Of a stretch of 64,000 bases of DNA, positions 13,513-26,209 are shown piece after piece. The stretch is from contig OZ176052.1 in the NCBI GenBank assembly GCA_964247055.1, positions 2,418,001-2,482,000 of the forward strand, given 5' to 3'. The notes below the pieces were generated by a model that had not been told where the DNA came from, did no database searches, and saw only the letters and a list, made by a program, of their open reading frames with translations. Source of the DNA: Paragordius varius. Its lineage: Eukaryota; Nematomorpha. A program made the translations under genes and the position numbers. The stretch's first letter is position 1; every line of letters starts with the position of its first letter.

Positions 13513-16079
13513 ATTACTCATTTTTAGTTATATACTGTGAAACAATTGCCCCTAATGGCATTTTTAATTTCAATTTACTAATTTACATAAATGATTTAAT
13601 AGTAAGTTTTAATGTCACTGTCTTCAAACCTTAACAATTTTATTACACAAACATTTAAAAATTATTATAAGGGTACATTTTTAAGTTTGATTTGCTAAAA
13701 TTGGAAAAATTGTTTCAACTTGTTATTCAATCACAGGATTGATTTAAAAATTGTTAGGGTAAATATTCTAATGTGCTAATTGATAATGGCATATTCTAAA
13801 AATGGTCATCATAATTGACTAACTCACAATAAAAATAAAATTATTTTTTTGTTATATGAGCCATAACTTTTTAAACCTAAATGATTACAACATTCATTGA
13901 GTCTGTAACCAATTTACATCCATCATTTCTTATTATACTTTATAATAGATTATTAAAAAAACTAAGATTTTAAAACATATGGTTGTCGTTTTTAATGCCT
14001 TTTAATTTTTACATTTTGCTGTTTTTAATTTGATATTTTAGTTTATTAGGAATTTTTTATTTTATTTTTCACTCACACGCTGTTATATTATTTAGCGTAT
14101 GAATAGAGATCCAAAAATTAGTGTTGAACAACACGTGGCTAATGTTATTGGTCATGTGGGTCCTTCCATGCTGCTAACCAGTTTGAGCGAATCAATAGCT
14201 TTTTTCTTAGGTTTTTTACATCATATTTGCTTTATTCTTTTTTTTGATTTTATAATGATATTCATGTTTCAGATAAATTGATAGATAGATAATAAATATA
14301 TCCAAAATTTTGGGTATATTATTATTATAATAACTTATTATGTAATTTTATTTGATGTCCCGTTTAGGAAATTTTGTAAAATAATTGTTGAATCTTGAAA
14401 AAAGTATTGCTCTGATTTAATTTTTTTTATATTTGTCAATCATCTATAACACTTAGTTAGGGGTGTGGATTTCATTTTTTATCACTAAAATTAATTCAAA
14501 ATATGTCGTTTTAAGGCTACTTATACTGATTTTATAGCTAAAAAGGAATGTTATTCATTTGATTAAATACATTATTATATTCTGACATTTGCAAAATTTG
14601 ATGTGTCAAAGTAGCGTTTTAAATTAATGATATGTAGGACTTTTTATATGCGTAAATATGAAAAAACTTATATTATTATATATATATTGGTGATATAAAA
14701 ATAATTTTTATATAGGCGCATTTTCCAATATGCCTGCGGTTCAAATCTTTTCCTTGTATGCCGGATTGGCTGTACTATACGATTTTTGTTTGCAAGTTAC
14801 CTGTTTTGTTAGTCTTTTAACCCTAGATCTTAAGCGTTATGAGGTAATAAAAAATTTTTAATAAAATTTTGTATTATATGGGGTATATGCTGTTGTTGTT
14901 TTAAGATTACATATATGTCACTTTTTTAGTAAATTCTACCCTTAAATAATATCAAATATATATTTTTGCAACACTATTAATGGAAAAATATATATTATTT
15001 GGGGAAAATGGAAAAAAATTAAATTATAATATTTTTTTCTACTAATTGTCTATAATTAATGTTAGATAAATACAATTTAAAAAAATGGTTTTATTTTATT
15101 GTTTTAATTATTTTTGGCTCGTTGTAAGGATGTACTTAACTTTAAATGATTACAATTTAAAAACTACATCCTCAATTATAAACCTTATTTCATATTTATT
15201 CAACATAAGCTAATTAGGTTTAAACTCTATTTTTTGTTCGGAAAACTCAGTACAAGGGAGGTCAGGTCTAATATAAATAAATAATTTCAATATATTGCTA
15301 ATATTTATATATTTTATAGGCTAATAAACCAGATATCTTTTGTTGTTTTCCTCCCACAAGCTCTGAACATCAAAACTCTGCTAATAATGGTAATTTAGCT
15401 ATCAATGCTTCAATCGAAAATTCAACGAAACAAGAACATAATAATAAAACAGCAAATAAATTTGGTGTTTTATATCGATGGACAGAAAAATATTATGCCC
15501 CATTTATCTTGAGTGATTGGATACGGCCTTTTATTGTATGATATTTCTGGTTTTTTTGTGTTTTTTAAACAAAAAATATTTTTTTAAATATTACTTAAAA
15601 TTATATTAATTTTTTATATTTTTTACCTTAATTTTTACAAAAAGGATATACTGGATATTTCAGTTATTTTATATACATCTAATATAATACCTCAAATCTC
15701 ATGGAAGGAAAAAAATGTAGATTTTTTATCCAAATATATGAAATTAAGAAATATATAATTTTGCAAATGTTATATGAAAAATTGCCTTTTTTATAGATGA
15801 TTCTGTTTGCCGCATTCATATGTTACTCGGCAGTTTTGGCATCTCGTGTTCACATTGGTTTAGATCAGAAAGTTTCCATGCCTCATGTAAGTTTAATAAA
15901 TTTTATGTGAATAAATTTTATTAACTTTTTACAATGTTTTTTTCAGAAAAATAATAATATTAATTAATTTAACGCAAAACATGTTCAAATTGTGTTAAAT
16001 AATTGAGAAAAATTTATATTATTTGTAAATAATAATTATTATTTTCATTATATATACTTGATTGAAATTAACAAAATTA

Positions 16080-16116
<37 letters not shown>

Positions 16117-18460
16117 TTTTTAAAATAAATATTACGGATATCAATTTTTGGTGCAGAGGACCTATCATTATTTTACACAGTATATATTAAATAGAAATTG
16201 CATAAACGAATGAATATCATTTTTTATTTTATCCCATTTATCATTTCCAAATATTCAATCTATGTATATATATATTTAATAAAAAATGTAAAATATATAG
16301 GATTCATATGTGTTATCTCAATTCGAAGCTATGGAAAAATATTTGGCTGTTGGCCCGCCCGTTTATTTTGTCCTTAAAACTTCACCGAATTCACTCCTAA
16401 ACTCTGACGGAAAAAATCAATTGTTGTTACAAAATAATATGAATTATAATTTTTATCCAGGAAAATTGAATTTTAATCCCTTACTATCTGCCAATATTGG
16501 TAAAAATGAAAGCTTCAACAATATTGAGACCAATAATAATAATAATTTTATAATAAATAATTACATGTTTCGTAATATGAAAAAGTTCCCCGCTAAAGAT
16601 TACTACCAGGATTATCATTTCAAAGACGGGTTTAAGGAGACGAGGTATGATGAACATATGTTTAAATATGTTTTAATTACTTTTTGAATATTTTTATAAA
16701 TTTATTATTGGAGACCTAAAACTATTTCAATTGTAGAATTACTTTATACCGACAGATATTATTGTCAAATTTACTTTAATTTTTGTTCAATATAACTTTT
16801 ATTGTAACGTATAAGAAGATTATATGATAAAACTATATAACATATGAATACAGCATACGATACTAAATATCAAATTTGTCTTACATACCGCCGACTTAAG
16901 CCACTATTTATTCTATTTATATCTCTTTAAAAAAAATTCTCAATACATTTCTAATTTTTATTTTAAAACCTACATAAGGTCAAAACACAATAATAAAAGC
17001 CTAGCAAACCTTATTTTTGGTTCTTACTTTTTTTAATGTAACGCAAATTATAACATTTATTAAATTTAAATTTGACTGTGCTAACAGTTTATATTTATAT
17101 TCCTTATTTCTAAACCCCAAATTAAAGGGTATATTGGAAAAAAGATTTAGAGAAAATGGGTTTCTTTTTATGAAATTAAAGATTAATCTTTACTCGGTCT
17201 TTGGTAGGCTAGTGTTAAAGCCTTTTATAGTTTTTAATACAATATTATGGAATCGAATATAATCATTGTCGATATATAGTATTTCTTAGGTTAATGTGCT
17301 CCAATTTACTCTGTTGTATGTAACCAAGGAATATACCTTTTTATAGTGAAAACTTTTTGATACAAAAAAACTTTTTTATATCCTTTTGTCTTTGAGTATT
17401 TGTATTTCAAAGCTTTATATCTACATTAAGGTTTCCATTAACAATCTTATTCCAAAGATCCTTGATCTAGTTTGTCTTTATACCTACTTATATTTTTCTC
17501 TTACCATTTATATATATATATATGTATTTAGTATGCACAATCAAGCAGTTGCTTTTAATTGGACCGACGTGGGGGCACAAAATTTGGTTTGTGGAGGGGA
17601 CGCGTCATGTGATCGTTACAGTTTAGTGCGTATGATTGCTTGGCATGCTAGTTATGCCAATATTAGCTACCTTTCACCCCAAAGTGAAGTAGCTAGTTGG
17701 ATTGATGATTATATGGCCTGGTCTGCCCCGGGTACTGGTTGTTGTCGAATATATGAACAAAACTCTCTAAATGTAAGTTTGATTAAAAATATTTATTTGG
17801 GTAAAATCACACGTTTTTTATGGAGTTTTGTAAAGACAGGTGCATCATAACATAAGACAACAAATTTTTCTTGCCACTCGAGTTTTTTGCATTTTCCAAT
17901 ATTTACTATCAGGTGTTTTTGTTCAACACCTCACTATCCTATAAGTAATTGGTTTTTAACATATTCATTATCTTTTGCATAATAATCTATTTTTTTTGTT
18001 AAACCAAAAAATTATTTATACCTAGTCTATTAACATTTACATAATTTTCAATATTTTTGTAACTAAAATTTATAATTTCTCGCTTATAGAATATGAGTTT
18101 TTGTCCAACGTCTCAGCCCATACCCCCTGGTAAACGCTGTGTTAAATGCCCCATTCATTACGGACCACCTTCTTCAAACGCCAGGAGAATAATGGGCACT
18201 GATTTTTACACTTTTTTGCCTTATTTTTTGGGTGACATACCTAATGCTAATTGTCCTACCGCGTAAATATATATTTACAATTTTTTTGAATATTTTATTA
18301 TGATTAAATTTGTATTTTAAAAAAAATATTCTTTTTTTTGACCATTTAATTGTGTAGTTTTTTGCAGACGAGAGTTTTAATTACAGTTATAAGGTGTACC
18401 TAGCTGAATTAAAAATAATTACAATATTTCGAATGATCTTTTATCTATTAAAAGAAAATG

Positions 18461-18493
<33 letters not shown>

Positions 18494-19503
18494 TTGTGAA
18501 ATACCTGGAAAACTTAATAATTATAATTTAACAGAAAAAAATTAAATAAAATGGTTATTTTTTAATCAATATTTTTAATTTTCATTTTTATCTCTACGGT
18601 TTTAATTTTCGATTATAAAACGACTTTTTAAATATTTTGTTTTTTTATTTTTATTAGAGGCAAAGCCGCATATGAAAATGCTGTTAAACTGGGAAACGAA
18701 TATGATGGAATACCGTTTATTGAAGGTATTCAATTATTATGAAAAAATTATGTTTTAAAAAGTTTTAAATTAACTACCTCAGATTTTGGGATATGTATTA
18801 TTCTATATTATAAAATCAATATTAATATTGCAAATTAAAATTATTTTGATACCATTTTACAGTAAAAATTAAAATAAACAGGCAAAACATACAAAAAGGT
18901 ATATATTTTTTATAAAACAACCCAATATTTTACCTTATTCTCTGTGTACATCATATAATCAAATTATTTTGAAGTTTATAATTGGTAATGTTACTAAACA
19001 TCTCTATTTTTTATTTTACAATTCAAAAAATAGGAGTTATAGTTTTTAAAAAAATCATGGTTTTAATATATGGTTGGTTGTTTTTTAAAAAATATATTTG
19101 TCCATTAAATTTTTATGTTTTGTGTGTATACTTTCAATTTTTATTGTATCACAGAGTTCTCTGATATATATTATTCTATTTTATCAATATTTTTGCAAAT
19201 TCAATATAAAGAAAAATGATTTTTCATACCATTTTATAAAAGGTAAAAAAATGATTTTTATAAATATGTATATCTTTTGATTAAAAAATAGCATCCCATT
19301 TCATGACGTATCACACAGTGTTAAAGACATCGGATGATTTTGTCCATGCTTTGAGGCATGCACGAATCTTGGCCAAAAATATAACTCAAACTATTAATGC
19401 ACGATTACGGAATATCACACTACAAAAACTTTCTGCAAACGGGAGTAAGAAATTTTTAATTAACCTCTTTTTATAAAAAATTGGTAATTTTAAAATAAAT
19501 TTG

Positions 19504-19536
<33 letters not shown>

Positions 19537-20899
19537 CTTACAAGAAAAATTCATAATTAACCCTATTTTTTATGTGAATTATATTTAACGGCATTTTTAG
19601 GTAATAGCGTAGTAATTTTTTTTGCATTGTATGTGTAATCCTATCATTTATTTGCTATTCAACACTTTACATATTATTTTATATATATATATTCTAGTAT
19701 TTAAGGGAGTATTTAAATTTGATTCATCGGCTTACATAATTCTTTATTTTATAAACTTTAAAGATAATTACATAAATCATCTTCTTAAATATTTATTATT
19801 GTGAAATATTTTTAAGATTTTTAATAATAAATAATCGCATTTGAGCCAAATTAATTATTATTATCATTATTATTAGGATAAGAATTTTAAAATTATGCAA
19901 AGTACCATAAATTCTCTTATATATATATATAATTCCCGTTTTAGAAAATTTGTCCAATATTAATTCTACTACAATCGCGTCGCCATCAGTTTATGTGTTT
20001 CCTTACAGCGTTTTTTACGTGTTTTATGAACAATACCTGACAATGGTACGAGATGCATTCACCAATCTCACAATCTGTATTACAGCCATATTTATGGTGA
20101 CACTTTTATGCTTGGCTGGACTCCCGGGGGCATGTTTGCTTACATTGTTTGTAACACTGAGTGTTGCCAGCATACTTTTAGGTTTATCTTAACTTACGAT
20201 TTTTAAAACAACACTTTTTTTTCGTTTTACAAAATATATAGTATAAAAAATTCTGTCTAACCGTATAAACTCCACGATACAAATAGATATTGCCCCATTA
20301 AACCTTGTTTTTTTTTAAATATAGGGTAAAAATTGAAATTATACGGACAAAATGTAAAAATATAAAGACAAGTTTTTTTCCAAAAAACAACCAAACTTTT
20401 TTTAAACCTTAATTTATCGTTTATTAACTTTTTAATTACAATCCTAAAATACATATTTGATTGTGTTACCAATTTACATATCTATATTTTACTTGTAATT
20501 TAAAACAATGAGTTATATTAAAAAAAATCAAGATTAAAAAAGTATGGTTATCTTTTTGAAAAAAATATTTGTCTTTATATTTTTACGTTTTGTCCGTATA
20601 ATTTCAATTTTTACTTTATCGTTTTGGGATTGCAAAATAAGGAATAGAGAGGCGTAAATTGGTAAACACAATTATATATTACATACTTGTAATCATTTAG
20701 GTCCTATACAAAAAATTAAGTAGGGATGGTTGTTTTGGCAATACAATCGCTAATAGATAAATAGATTTATTTTATTAACAAATTTTTATAAGGTGTCTGA
20801 TAACACATTATACCCAGAGTGTATAAACAAAAAAATTAAGTATTGTATATAATATTTTTTTGGAAGTTTCACACCAAAAAATTACATGATATATTTCCA

Positions 20900-20931
<32 letters not shown>

Positions 20932-23900
20932 AATTATAAAACTACAATCATACCTAATACATAATTTCCATAAGAACTGGAACTTTTTTTATTTAAAACG
21001 GATTTAGGGACAAAAACATTGATTAAAAAATGAACCAAAAAATGATTCCGTCTCTAATCTTTGTAGGTTTAGGCATTCATATACCATTTACAAAATCTAT
21101 ATAAACTTGGTTTATAGGTGTTTTTATCCATAATGTTTTATATAGGATATGGATAGTAATAAAAATCTAACGATTCATATCCAATTAACCAGCCTTCAGT
21201 AGTTTTATTTTAATAAGGGTGCTAAGTTTCATTGTGATTATTTTAAAACAATCTATTAATAATCGTATTGGACAAAATCATAAAAAGAGGTAAAAAAGTC
21301 AAAAAAGGTTTGAAAAAGCTTTACAGTATGCATTTTAATGGTTGCTTATTTGACACCATAGTACGGCAATTTGTTACACAGTAGTGTATCGAAAAAGGAA
21401 AGAAAAGAAATCGTTTTCAATATTTTGTTGTTTTTTCCAAACTCTAATGTGTTGGAAATAGCCCAACTATAATGTGAAATAAACAACCATTAAAATACAC
21501 ATTGTAATACTTGTCAGCCCAGGGTTTTATATCGAAATAGTAATTCTATAGCGTATAACAACGTACATAAGTAAGGTATTATTAAATTATATTTTTATAT
21601 AGGTCTGTTTGCATTCATGCGCGTATTCAGTATTGAGTTAAATGCCGTAAGCCTTGTTAATGCTGTAATGGCGCTGGGGATTTCAGTTGAGTTTGTTTCG
21701 CATATGGTGAGGGCTTTTTCACTTGCTTCTTGCCGTATAAATGCCTCATTAACGCAATACATTTCACAACTTCAAAATAGCAGTCTGCATAATCATGATA
21801 CTACCACCCCAATGGATAGCAATGAGGTTTAATTTAAGTTTATAGGTGGTTTAAAAGGGATAAATTTTTGGTTTTTCTTTTTATAAACACCTAACAGAGT
21901 TTAATATAATTGCTATATGGCAACATGATTTGGAATCATACGAGCAAAACTTAAAAAAAGTTAGGCTGCCTTAGATATAGATTGTGGTAACACAATCTAA
22001 TAAATATTTAACAATTAAATATTTTATATAAGAAAATTAAGGTTGAAGATAATGGTTGTCTTACGAAAAAAAAACTTTGTCCTTATGTTTTTACGTATTG
22101 AATTATTATTTTTTTTATGTAAATCCAATGAAAGTATTTAGAATATATATATATATATATTTGACCACATGATTTACGGAAAAGATTGTTATTATAAGGC
22201 AACGTAAAAAAGTAAGGTTATTCTAAACAATAAGGAGATGATTATATGACGTTTACTTTAAATCTAGTTAATGATATTTTTTATATGTTTCCTTGATGTT
22301 AAATACTAACTATCGTTTTTAAAGAGAGCAACAGAGATATTAATTGGTAACGCATTTAATTATACACTTTTGGATTGAAACCATTAAAATTATGTAAAAA
22401 AAATTTAGATATAGGTAGTATTATTATATAAAAATTTTATCCTTTTATCTTTTGAAATAAAACACTCATCATAGGTTACCTTGTCACCCAAATATCAAAT
22501 ATATTAGTATAAATAAATTTTAAATTTGATTTTATAATAATTCTAATTAAAAACAGGAATCAAATTCAAAAAATGGTAATGGGACTACTTCAGTTTTACC
22601 TGACATTGTATCACAAATTAAAGAAGAGAAAAAGATTATTACGGGCCCAAACTCTTTAACAAACGAAAATAATTCAACTCAAAATGATATTCATGATGCC
22701 AATAGTATTTGTTGCGATAATGTTTTGGATGTTAATAAAGCACGAATTAGGTTATGGGCCGCTAACAGAGCCTTGGTTGATACGGGGAGCAGTGTATTTA
22801 GTGGGATTGCTTTAACAAAATTATTGGGTAAGTTTTGAATTTTTCTTTTTTTTTCATTTAATATTTAGGAATTATTGGTGCTTTATTTTTTGATTCTAAG
22901 GATAATAAATTTTGTGGACAAGGATTTAGACTTTATATAGTCCGTTCTTGTTAGATTTCTATAGTAAAATTTATTTTGAATTTCGTTTATTTCTGTGTAG
23001 AGATTACTAAATATTTTAAAATGTTAGTATTAACTTGTTTTTAACACTTTATTACCTTTGTGAGCAAATTTTCTCCCGACAGTAATTGATTTTAATTGTT
23101 GACTGTCTTACCCCAGAAATTAAAAAAAAATCTTTTACATAATTGTTGGATAACCAATTTTCACAAAAATAACATTGAATACCGTAGTTTTTTTTAACAG
23201 GTAGTTTTAACCTCTTTAATAAAATGTATATTCTGTCTTACATTGAAAAACTTGATGTGTATGAAATATTAAATCATTTAACGACCCAAATTTTTTTTAT
23301 GTAAACAAAATATTTATTACTATACTTTTAGGTATATGCGTGCTAGCTTTCAGTAAATCACGCATATTTTCTCTTTACTATTTTCGCATGTACTTGGGTG
23401 TAGTTATCCTTGGAACACTTCAAGGCCTCTTTTTTCTACCCGTCCTACTGAGTTATTTGGGACCGGTGAGATCTATCAAATCCTACAATAATGTGCAACG
23501 AAATAAACTGAATAAAAGGGTATTTTACTTTCTTTCTTAACAATTATATGAACATATTACTTTTATGTGACATTTTTTTATACGATAAGATTTTTGGAAC
23601 CTAAATATTGCAATATTATTAATCCGTCTTTAAAACTTTTTATATTTATTTTACAAAAATTGGTTTTATATGTTAAGATATTACTAAATTTATTATTATT
23701 GGAGCAAAGATCGTTGTCGATTTATTGCTTTTTCGAGGGTGTATTTTCTCCAGTTTATTCGATTGTAAGTGAGTGATGTTAACTGTTGTAAAGAGAGATT
23801 GGTTTCTTTGGTTAGGTTTTCGATCCAACGCATCTTGCAGCGTCCACGTTTCCTGGATCCTTCGACCTTGCCTGTCATTAGTTGGAATTCCAAGTCATTA

Positions 23901-25573
23901 TCTCTGGTAATGTGACCAAAGTATAAAAATTTCATTTTGAGGCACATGCCAATCAGGTGTATCTCGGGGTTTATTTTGTCAAGGATTACAGTGTTTTTTA
24001 TTTTGTCTTTCCAAGTGATTCGAAGTATCTTCCGCCAGCACCAGTTTTCGAAGGCCTTAATGTATTTTTCGTCTACCTTTTTTATTGTCCAGCTTTCTGA
24101 TGCATATAGCATGCTAGGAAATATTAGGGCTTTAACTAAACGGATTTTTGTTTTAAGTTTGATGTCGTGTGATGACCATAGTTTATTATATTTTATCATT
24201 TTTGTCTTAGCAATTCCTATTCTTCTTTTGATGTCTGGGGTGCTGTTGTTTGTTGTATTTATAAGACTGCCTAAGTAAGTGTATTGGGACACTACTTCTA
24301 TTTGTTGGTTGTGAAAAGATAAGTTGTTATAGTGGTTATGAGCGTTTATAATCATGATTTTAGTTTTTTTAAAGTTGATCGTCAATCCAAATTTTTGACA
24401 TTCATTTGAGAATTCTGTAAAGAGTTTTTTCAGGTTGTCCACTGAGTTTGACAGCAGTATTGTGTCATCAGCATAGTGAAGTGATGATATAATATTGCCG
24501 GCAATGCTTATACCATTAGTTTTATCTATGTTCCGTAATACGCTTTCTATGCAGACATTAAAAAGAGTGGGTGAAAGGACACATCCTTGTCTTAAACCAT
24601 TGTTCATTTGTACCCAATTACTTATGCCATGTGGGGTTTTTATGTTTAGTGATGAATTGGAACAGAGAAGCGGGATTTAGATCCAATCGCGGATGCAGGG
24701 ACATGATCAGCAATATACGTTGGTTATTCGAAAAACAAATTGAATTTCAGAAAGAAACCCACATCTGCTTCATTGATTTTACAAAAGCCTTCGACAGCGT
24801 GAAACACGACACGCTGTGGAAGGCTCAGATGGGAGTTTCAGATCACATTTTAAACATTATTAAATCCCTCTATTCCAATTCATCACTAAATTTATACGAT
24901 TACTAATTAAAATTTTGACTATATTTTATTTAATGATTTTGTGATAAATAATGAAAATTAGAATGGTAAAAAACTTTTGTCTTGCTCTAATAAAACTAAC
25001 TCAAAGGACACTGACAATACAAGTATTAATAAAGCCTCAAATTTATCGACCCGAACGGATTTGAATGAAATTGAAAGCCCATCCCTACTTCAGAACCAAA
25101 GCGTGAAAAATAATTCTGATGCCAAATTACAAACTAACCACGATACTACTGGTAAATTAAATAACTTTTCATGCATAAAATTTAAATAAAGTTGTTGAAA
25201 ATGAATTATTAAATTAAAAGAAGGGTAATTTTATAAAAAACCAATTTTTTACATTTTGATTTTATTCTCTAACATTGTTTTTGCGTTGTGAAACATAGAA
25301 TAAAATATAAATAGCTATTTGATTTTACAGAAAAAAAGTGAAAAATGCGGTTTTTAAAAAATTCAGTCTTTTCCCTTTTATGTTTTGTCTTTAATCTATC
25401 ATATTAAAAAAACCTTAAATTTGCCTTATTTGATATTTATTTTGTTTTTTTAAAATTTAACTATTTTAAAATTCGTATTAGAAAACAAGTCTCAAACTAG
25501 CGACAATGTGAAGGTTGGGTACATTAACCCATCTTTGAATGTGGTCGATATAGCAAGCACAAATATTACATAA
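3056..25573 (+). CDS. NPC1: NPC1 intracellular sterol transporter, 29 exons, complete
   Basis: Lysosomal and late-endosomal multi-span protein that exports cholesterol handed over by NPC2. Exons: 3056-3248, 3275-3759, 6107-6242, 7370-7483, 7971-8138, 8692-8952, 9343-9652, 10133-10241, 10613-10842, 11002-11099, 11426-11519, 12338-12398, 12541-12669, 13232-13414, 14096-14210, 14716-14843, 15320-15535, 15797-15886, 16301-16644, 17532-17772, 18090-18262, 18658-18725, 19292-19444, 19945-20181, 21603-21826, 22557-22827, 23332-23519, 24962-25151, 25482-25573. All junctions keep phase; 5,301 nt, 1,766 aa. There is a signal peptide, then a Cys-rich N-terminal sterol domain ([33 protein letters not shown]). 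The sterol-sensing domain is at about residues 760-938 ([25 protein letters not shown]). The second luminal domain has WIDDYMAW and [18 protein letters not shown] and [14 protein letters not shown] are near the C-terminal membrane block. It is about 490 aa longer than human NPC1, because of Asn/Ser-rich insertions in exons 5-6, 17, 19 and 26 and an extended C-terminus. The last two exons are the least certain. Confidence 0.96.
3249..3274 (+). other. NPC1: 26-nt intron (NPC1 intron 1)
   Basis: GT at 3249-3250 and AG at 3273-3274. Reading through meets an in-frame TAG. Removing it joins CPQLPGID to DNKVKMCCD, which lines up with the human CPGFFFGNVSLCCD region. The phase (1 nt plus 2 nt) is kept. 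Confidence 0.88.
3760..6106 (+). other. NPC1 intron 2, no gene seen
   Basis: A 2.3-kb intron of AT-rich sequence with (TA)n tracts at about 4082-4097 and 4974-5003. No coding segment, tRNA-like fold or recognisable transposon was found. Confidence 0.6.
6276..6713. repeat. MITE with TATACCATTTACAATTC ends, in NPC1 intron 3
   Basis: The left end reads TATACCATTTACAATTCAAA and the right end is its near inverted complement, ending in GAATTTGAATTG...AATGGTATA. Total about 438 bp. The left arm (6276-6475) has been expanded into an irregular tandem array of a 25-40 bp unit built from ACAATTCAAATTCAC and CCCTTGAAC. A shorter copy of the same family is at 45526-45779. There is no transposase. It starts 34 nt after the exon 3 donor. 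Confidence 0.75.
11520..12337 (+). other. NPC1 intron 11, nothing recognised
   Basis: About 0.8 kb of AT-rich intron sequence with no supportable coding or structural feature. The other long NPC1 introns likewise hold no gene: 6243-7369 outside the MITE, 12670-13231, 13415-14095, 14211-14715, 16645-17531, 20182-21602 outside the MITE, 21827-22556 and 22828-23331. Several contain (TA)n tracts and scattered fragments of the TA-flanked MITE family described at 36046. Confidence 0.55.
13471..13508. repeat. (TA)n microsatellite
   Basis: A pure AT dinucleotide tract of about 38 nt in NPC1 intron 14. Similar tracts occur at about 16087-16112, 18461-18486, 19508-19534, 20904-20931, 41955-41988 and 52616-52649. 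Confidence 0.9.
18860..19146. repeat. Tc1/mariner-like MITE (TA-flanked, CAGT ends), degenerate, NPC1 intron 22
   Basis: It begins CAGTAAAAATT after TA and ends with AATTTTTATTG before TA. The arms keep the family signature (AACATACAAAAAGG..., GTTGTTTTTTAAAAAATAT, GTTTTGTGTGTATACTTTCA), with several changes relative to the better copies at 36046 and 55526. There is no coding capacity. Confidence 0.65.
20323..20619. repeat. Tc1/mariner-like MITE, NPC1 intron 24
   Basis: The left arm GGTAAAAATTGAAATTATAC followed by GGACAAAATG is mirrored on the right by CGTTTTGTCCG and TATAATTTCAATTTTTACTT. The inner arm ACAACCAAACTTTTTTT matches the ACAACCATACTTTTT of the other copies. It is about 297 bp. 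The extreme ends have drifted from CAGT. Confidence 0.72.
23690..24655 (-). mobile_element. RTE-type LINE, 3' reverse transcriptase segment in NPC1 intron 27
   Basis: About 303 aa are open on the minus strand, beginning near [17 protein letters not shown] (RT motif B). [12 protein letters not shown] (catalytic YADD box) follows, then [24 protein letters not shown], and the distal RTE signature [16 protein letters not shown] / [14 protein letters not shown]. Just upstream on the minus strand, [16 protein letters not shown] continues the same ORF. The frame is largely intact, so this copy is much younger than the one at 1-2530. The C-terminus ends near 23697. Orientation is opposite to the host gene. 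Confidence 0.9.
24656..24905 (+). mobile_element. Inverted 5' segment of the same RTE LINE
   Basis: It reads on the plus strand as [17 protein letters not shown], then [20 protein letters not shown] (RT motif A) and [12 protein letters not shown]. This is the part of the reverse transcriptase that comes immediately before the minus-strand segment. The plus piece ends at SSLN and the minus piece starts at SSLN, so the two are adjoining parts of one element with the 5' part flipped. The junction is near 24655. Confidence 0.85.
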
Positions 25574-26201
25574 AGTCATATATCTGATACAATGTTGCTA
25601 AATATTTCTATATTTTACCCATTTTGTGATATAAAGATCTTTTATTTTTTAATTTTTTATCTTTACAAAAAAAATATTTTATCTATAAAACATTCCCATT
25701 TCGATGAATATTCATATATAATTTTTAAATAATCATTATAATCTCACAAAAAACGACAAGTATATGCCTCACTATTGTTACAAAAAAGTTAAATATTTAG
25801 TAAAAATATGTGTAATATATATCTTATAGTAGAAATTAATACTAATTTTTGTCCCCAGCTCAGTTATGATTTTTTTGGAAAAAAATGTTTCAATTGCTAA
25901 CGATATTATTCTATGTATAAAATATTTTGCCTACAATTATTTTATTATTGCGATTGTGTAATAATAAGAAACAAAATTTATTATTAATGTAATTATTTTT
26001 ATATGTGGTATATATTAAGTTTTGCAGATATTTTATAATATTACCAATCCCCCTATCCCATATAAATTAATGCTGTGCGCTATAAATATATACTTATAAT
26101 AAATTTTAATATACAATTAATTTTATTTGTTATGTTATTTATACTGTAGATATAATTTAACCGATATTAAAAACTATGATAACAAGTAGATACTAACATA
26201 A
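25574..26201. other. Intergenic, NPC1 3' flank
   Basis: AT-rich sequence between the NPC1 stop and a hAT element. AATAAA-like hexamers are too common in this base composition to choose a poly(A) signal. No gene is seen. Confidence 0.5.
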
Positions 26202-26209
26202 CTCTAAAC

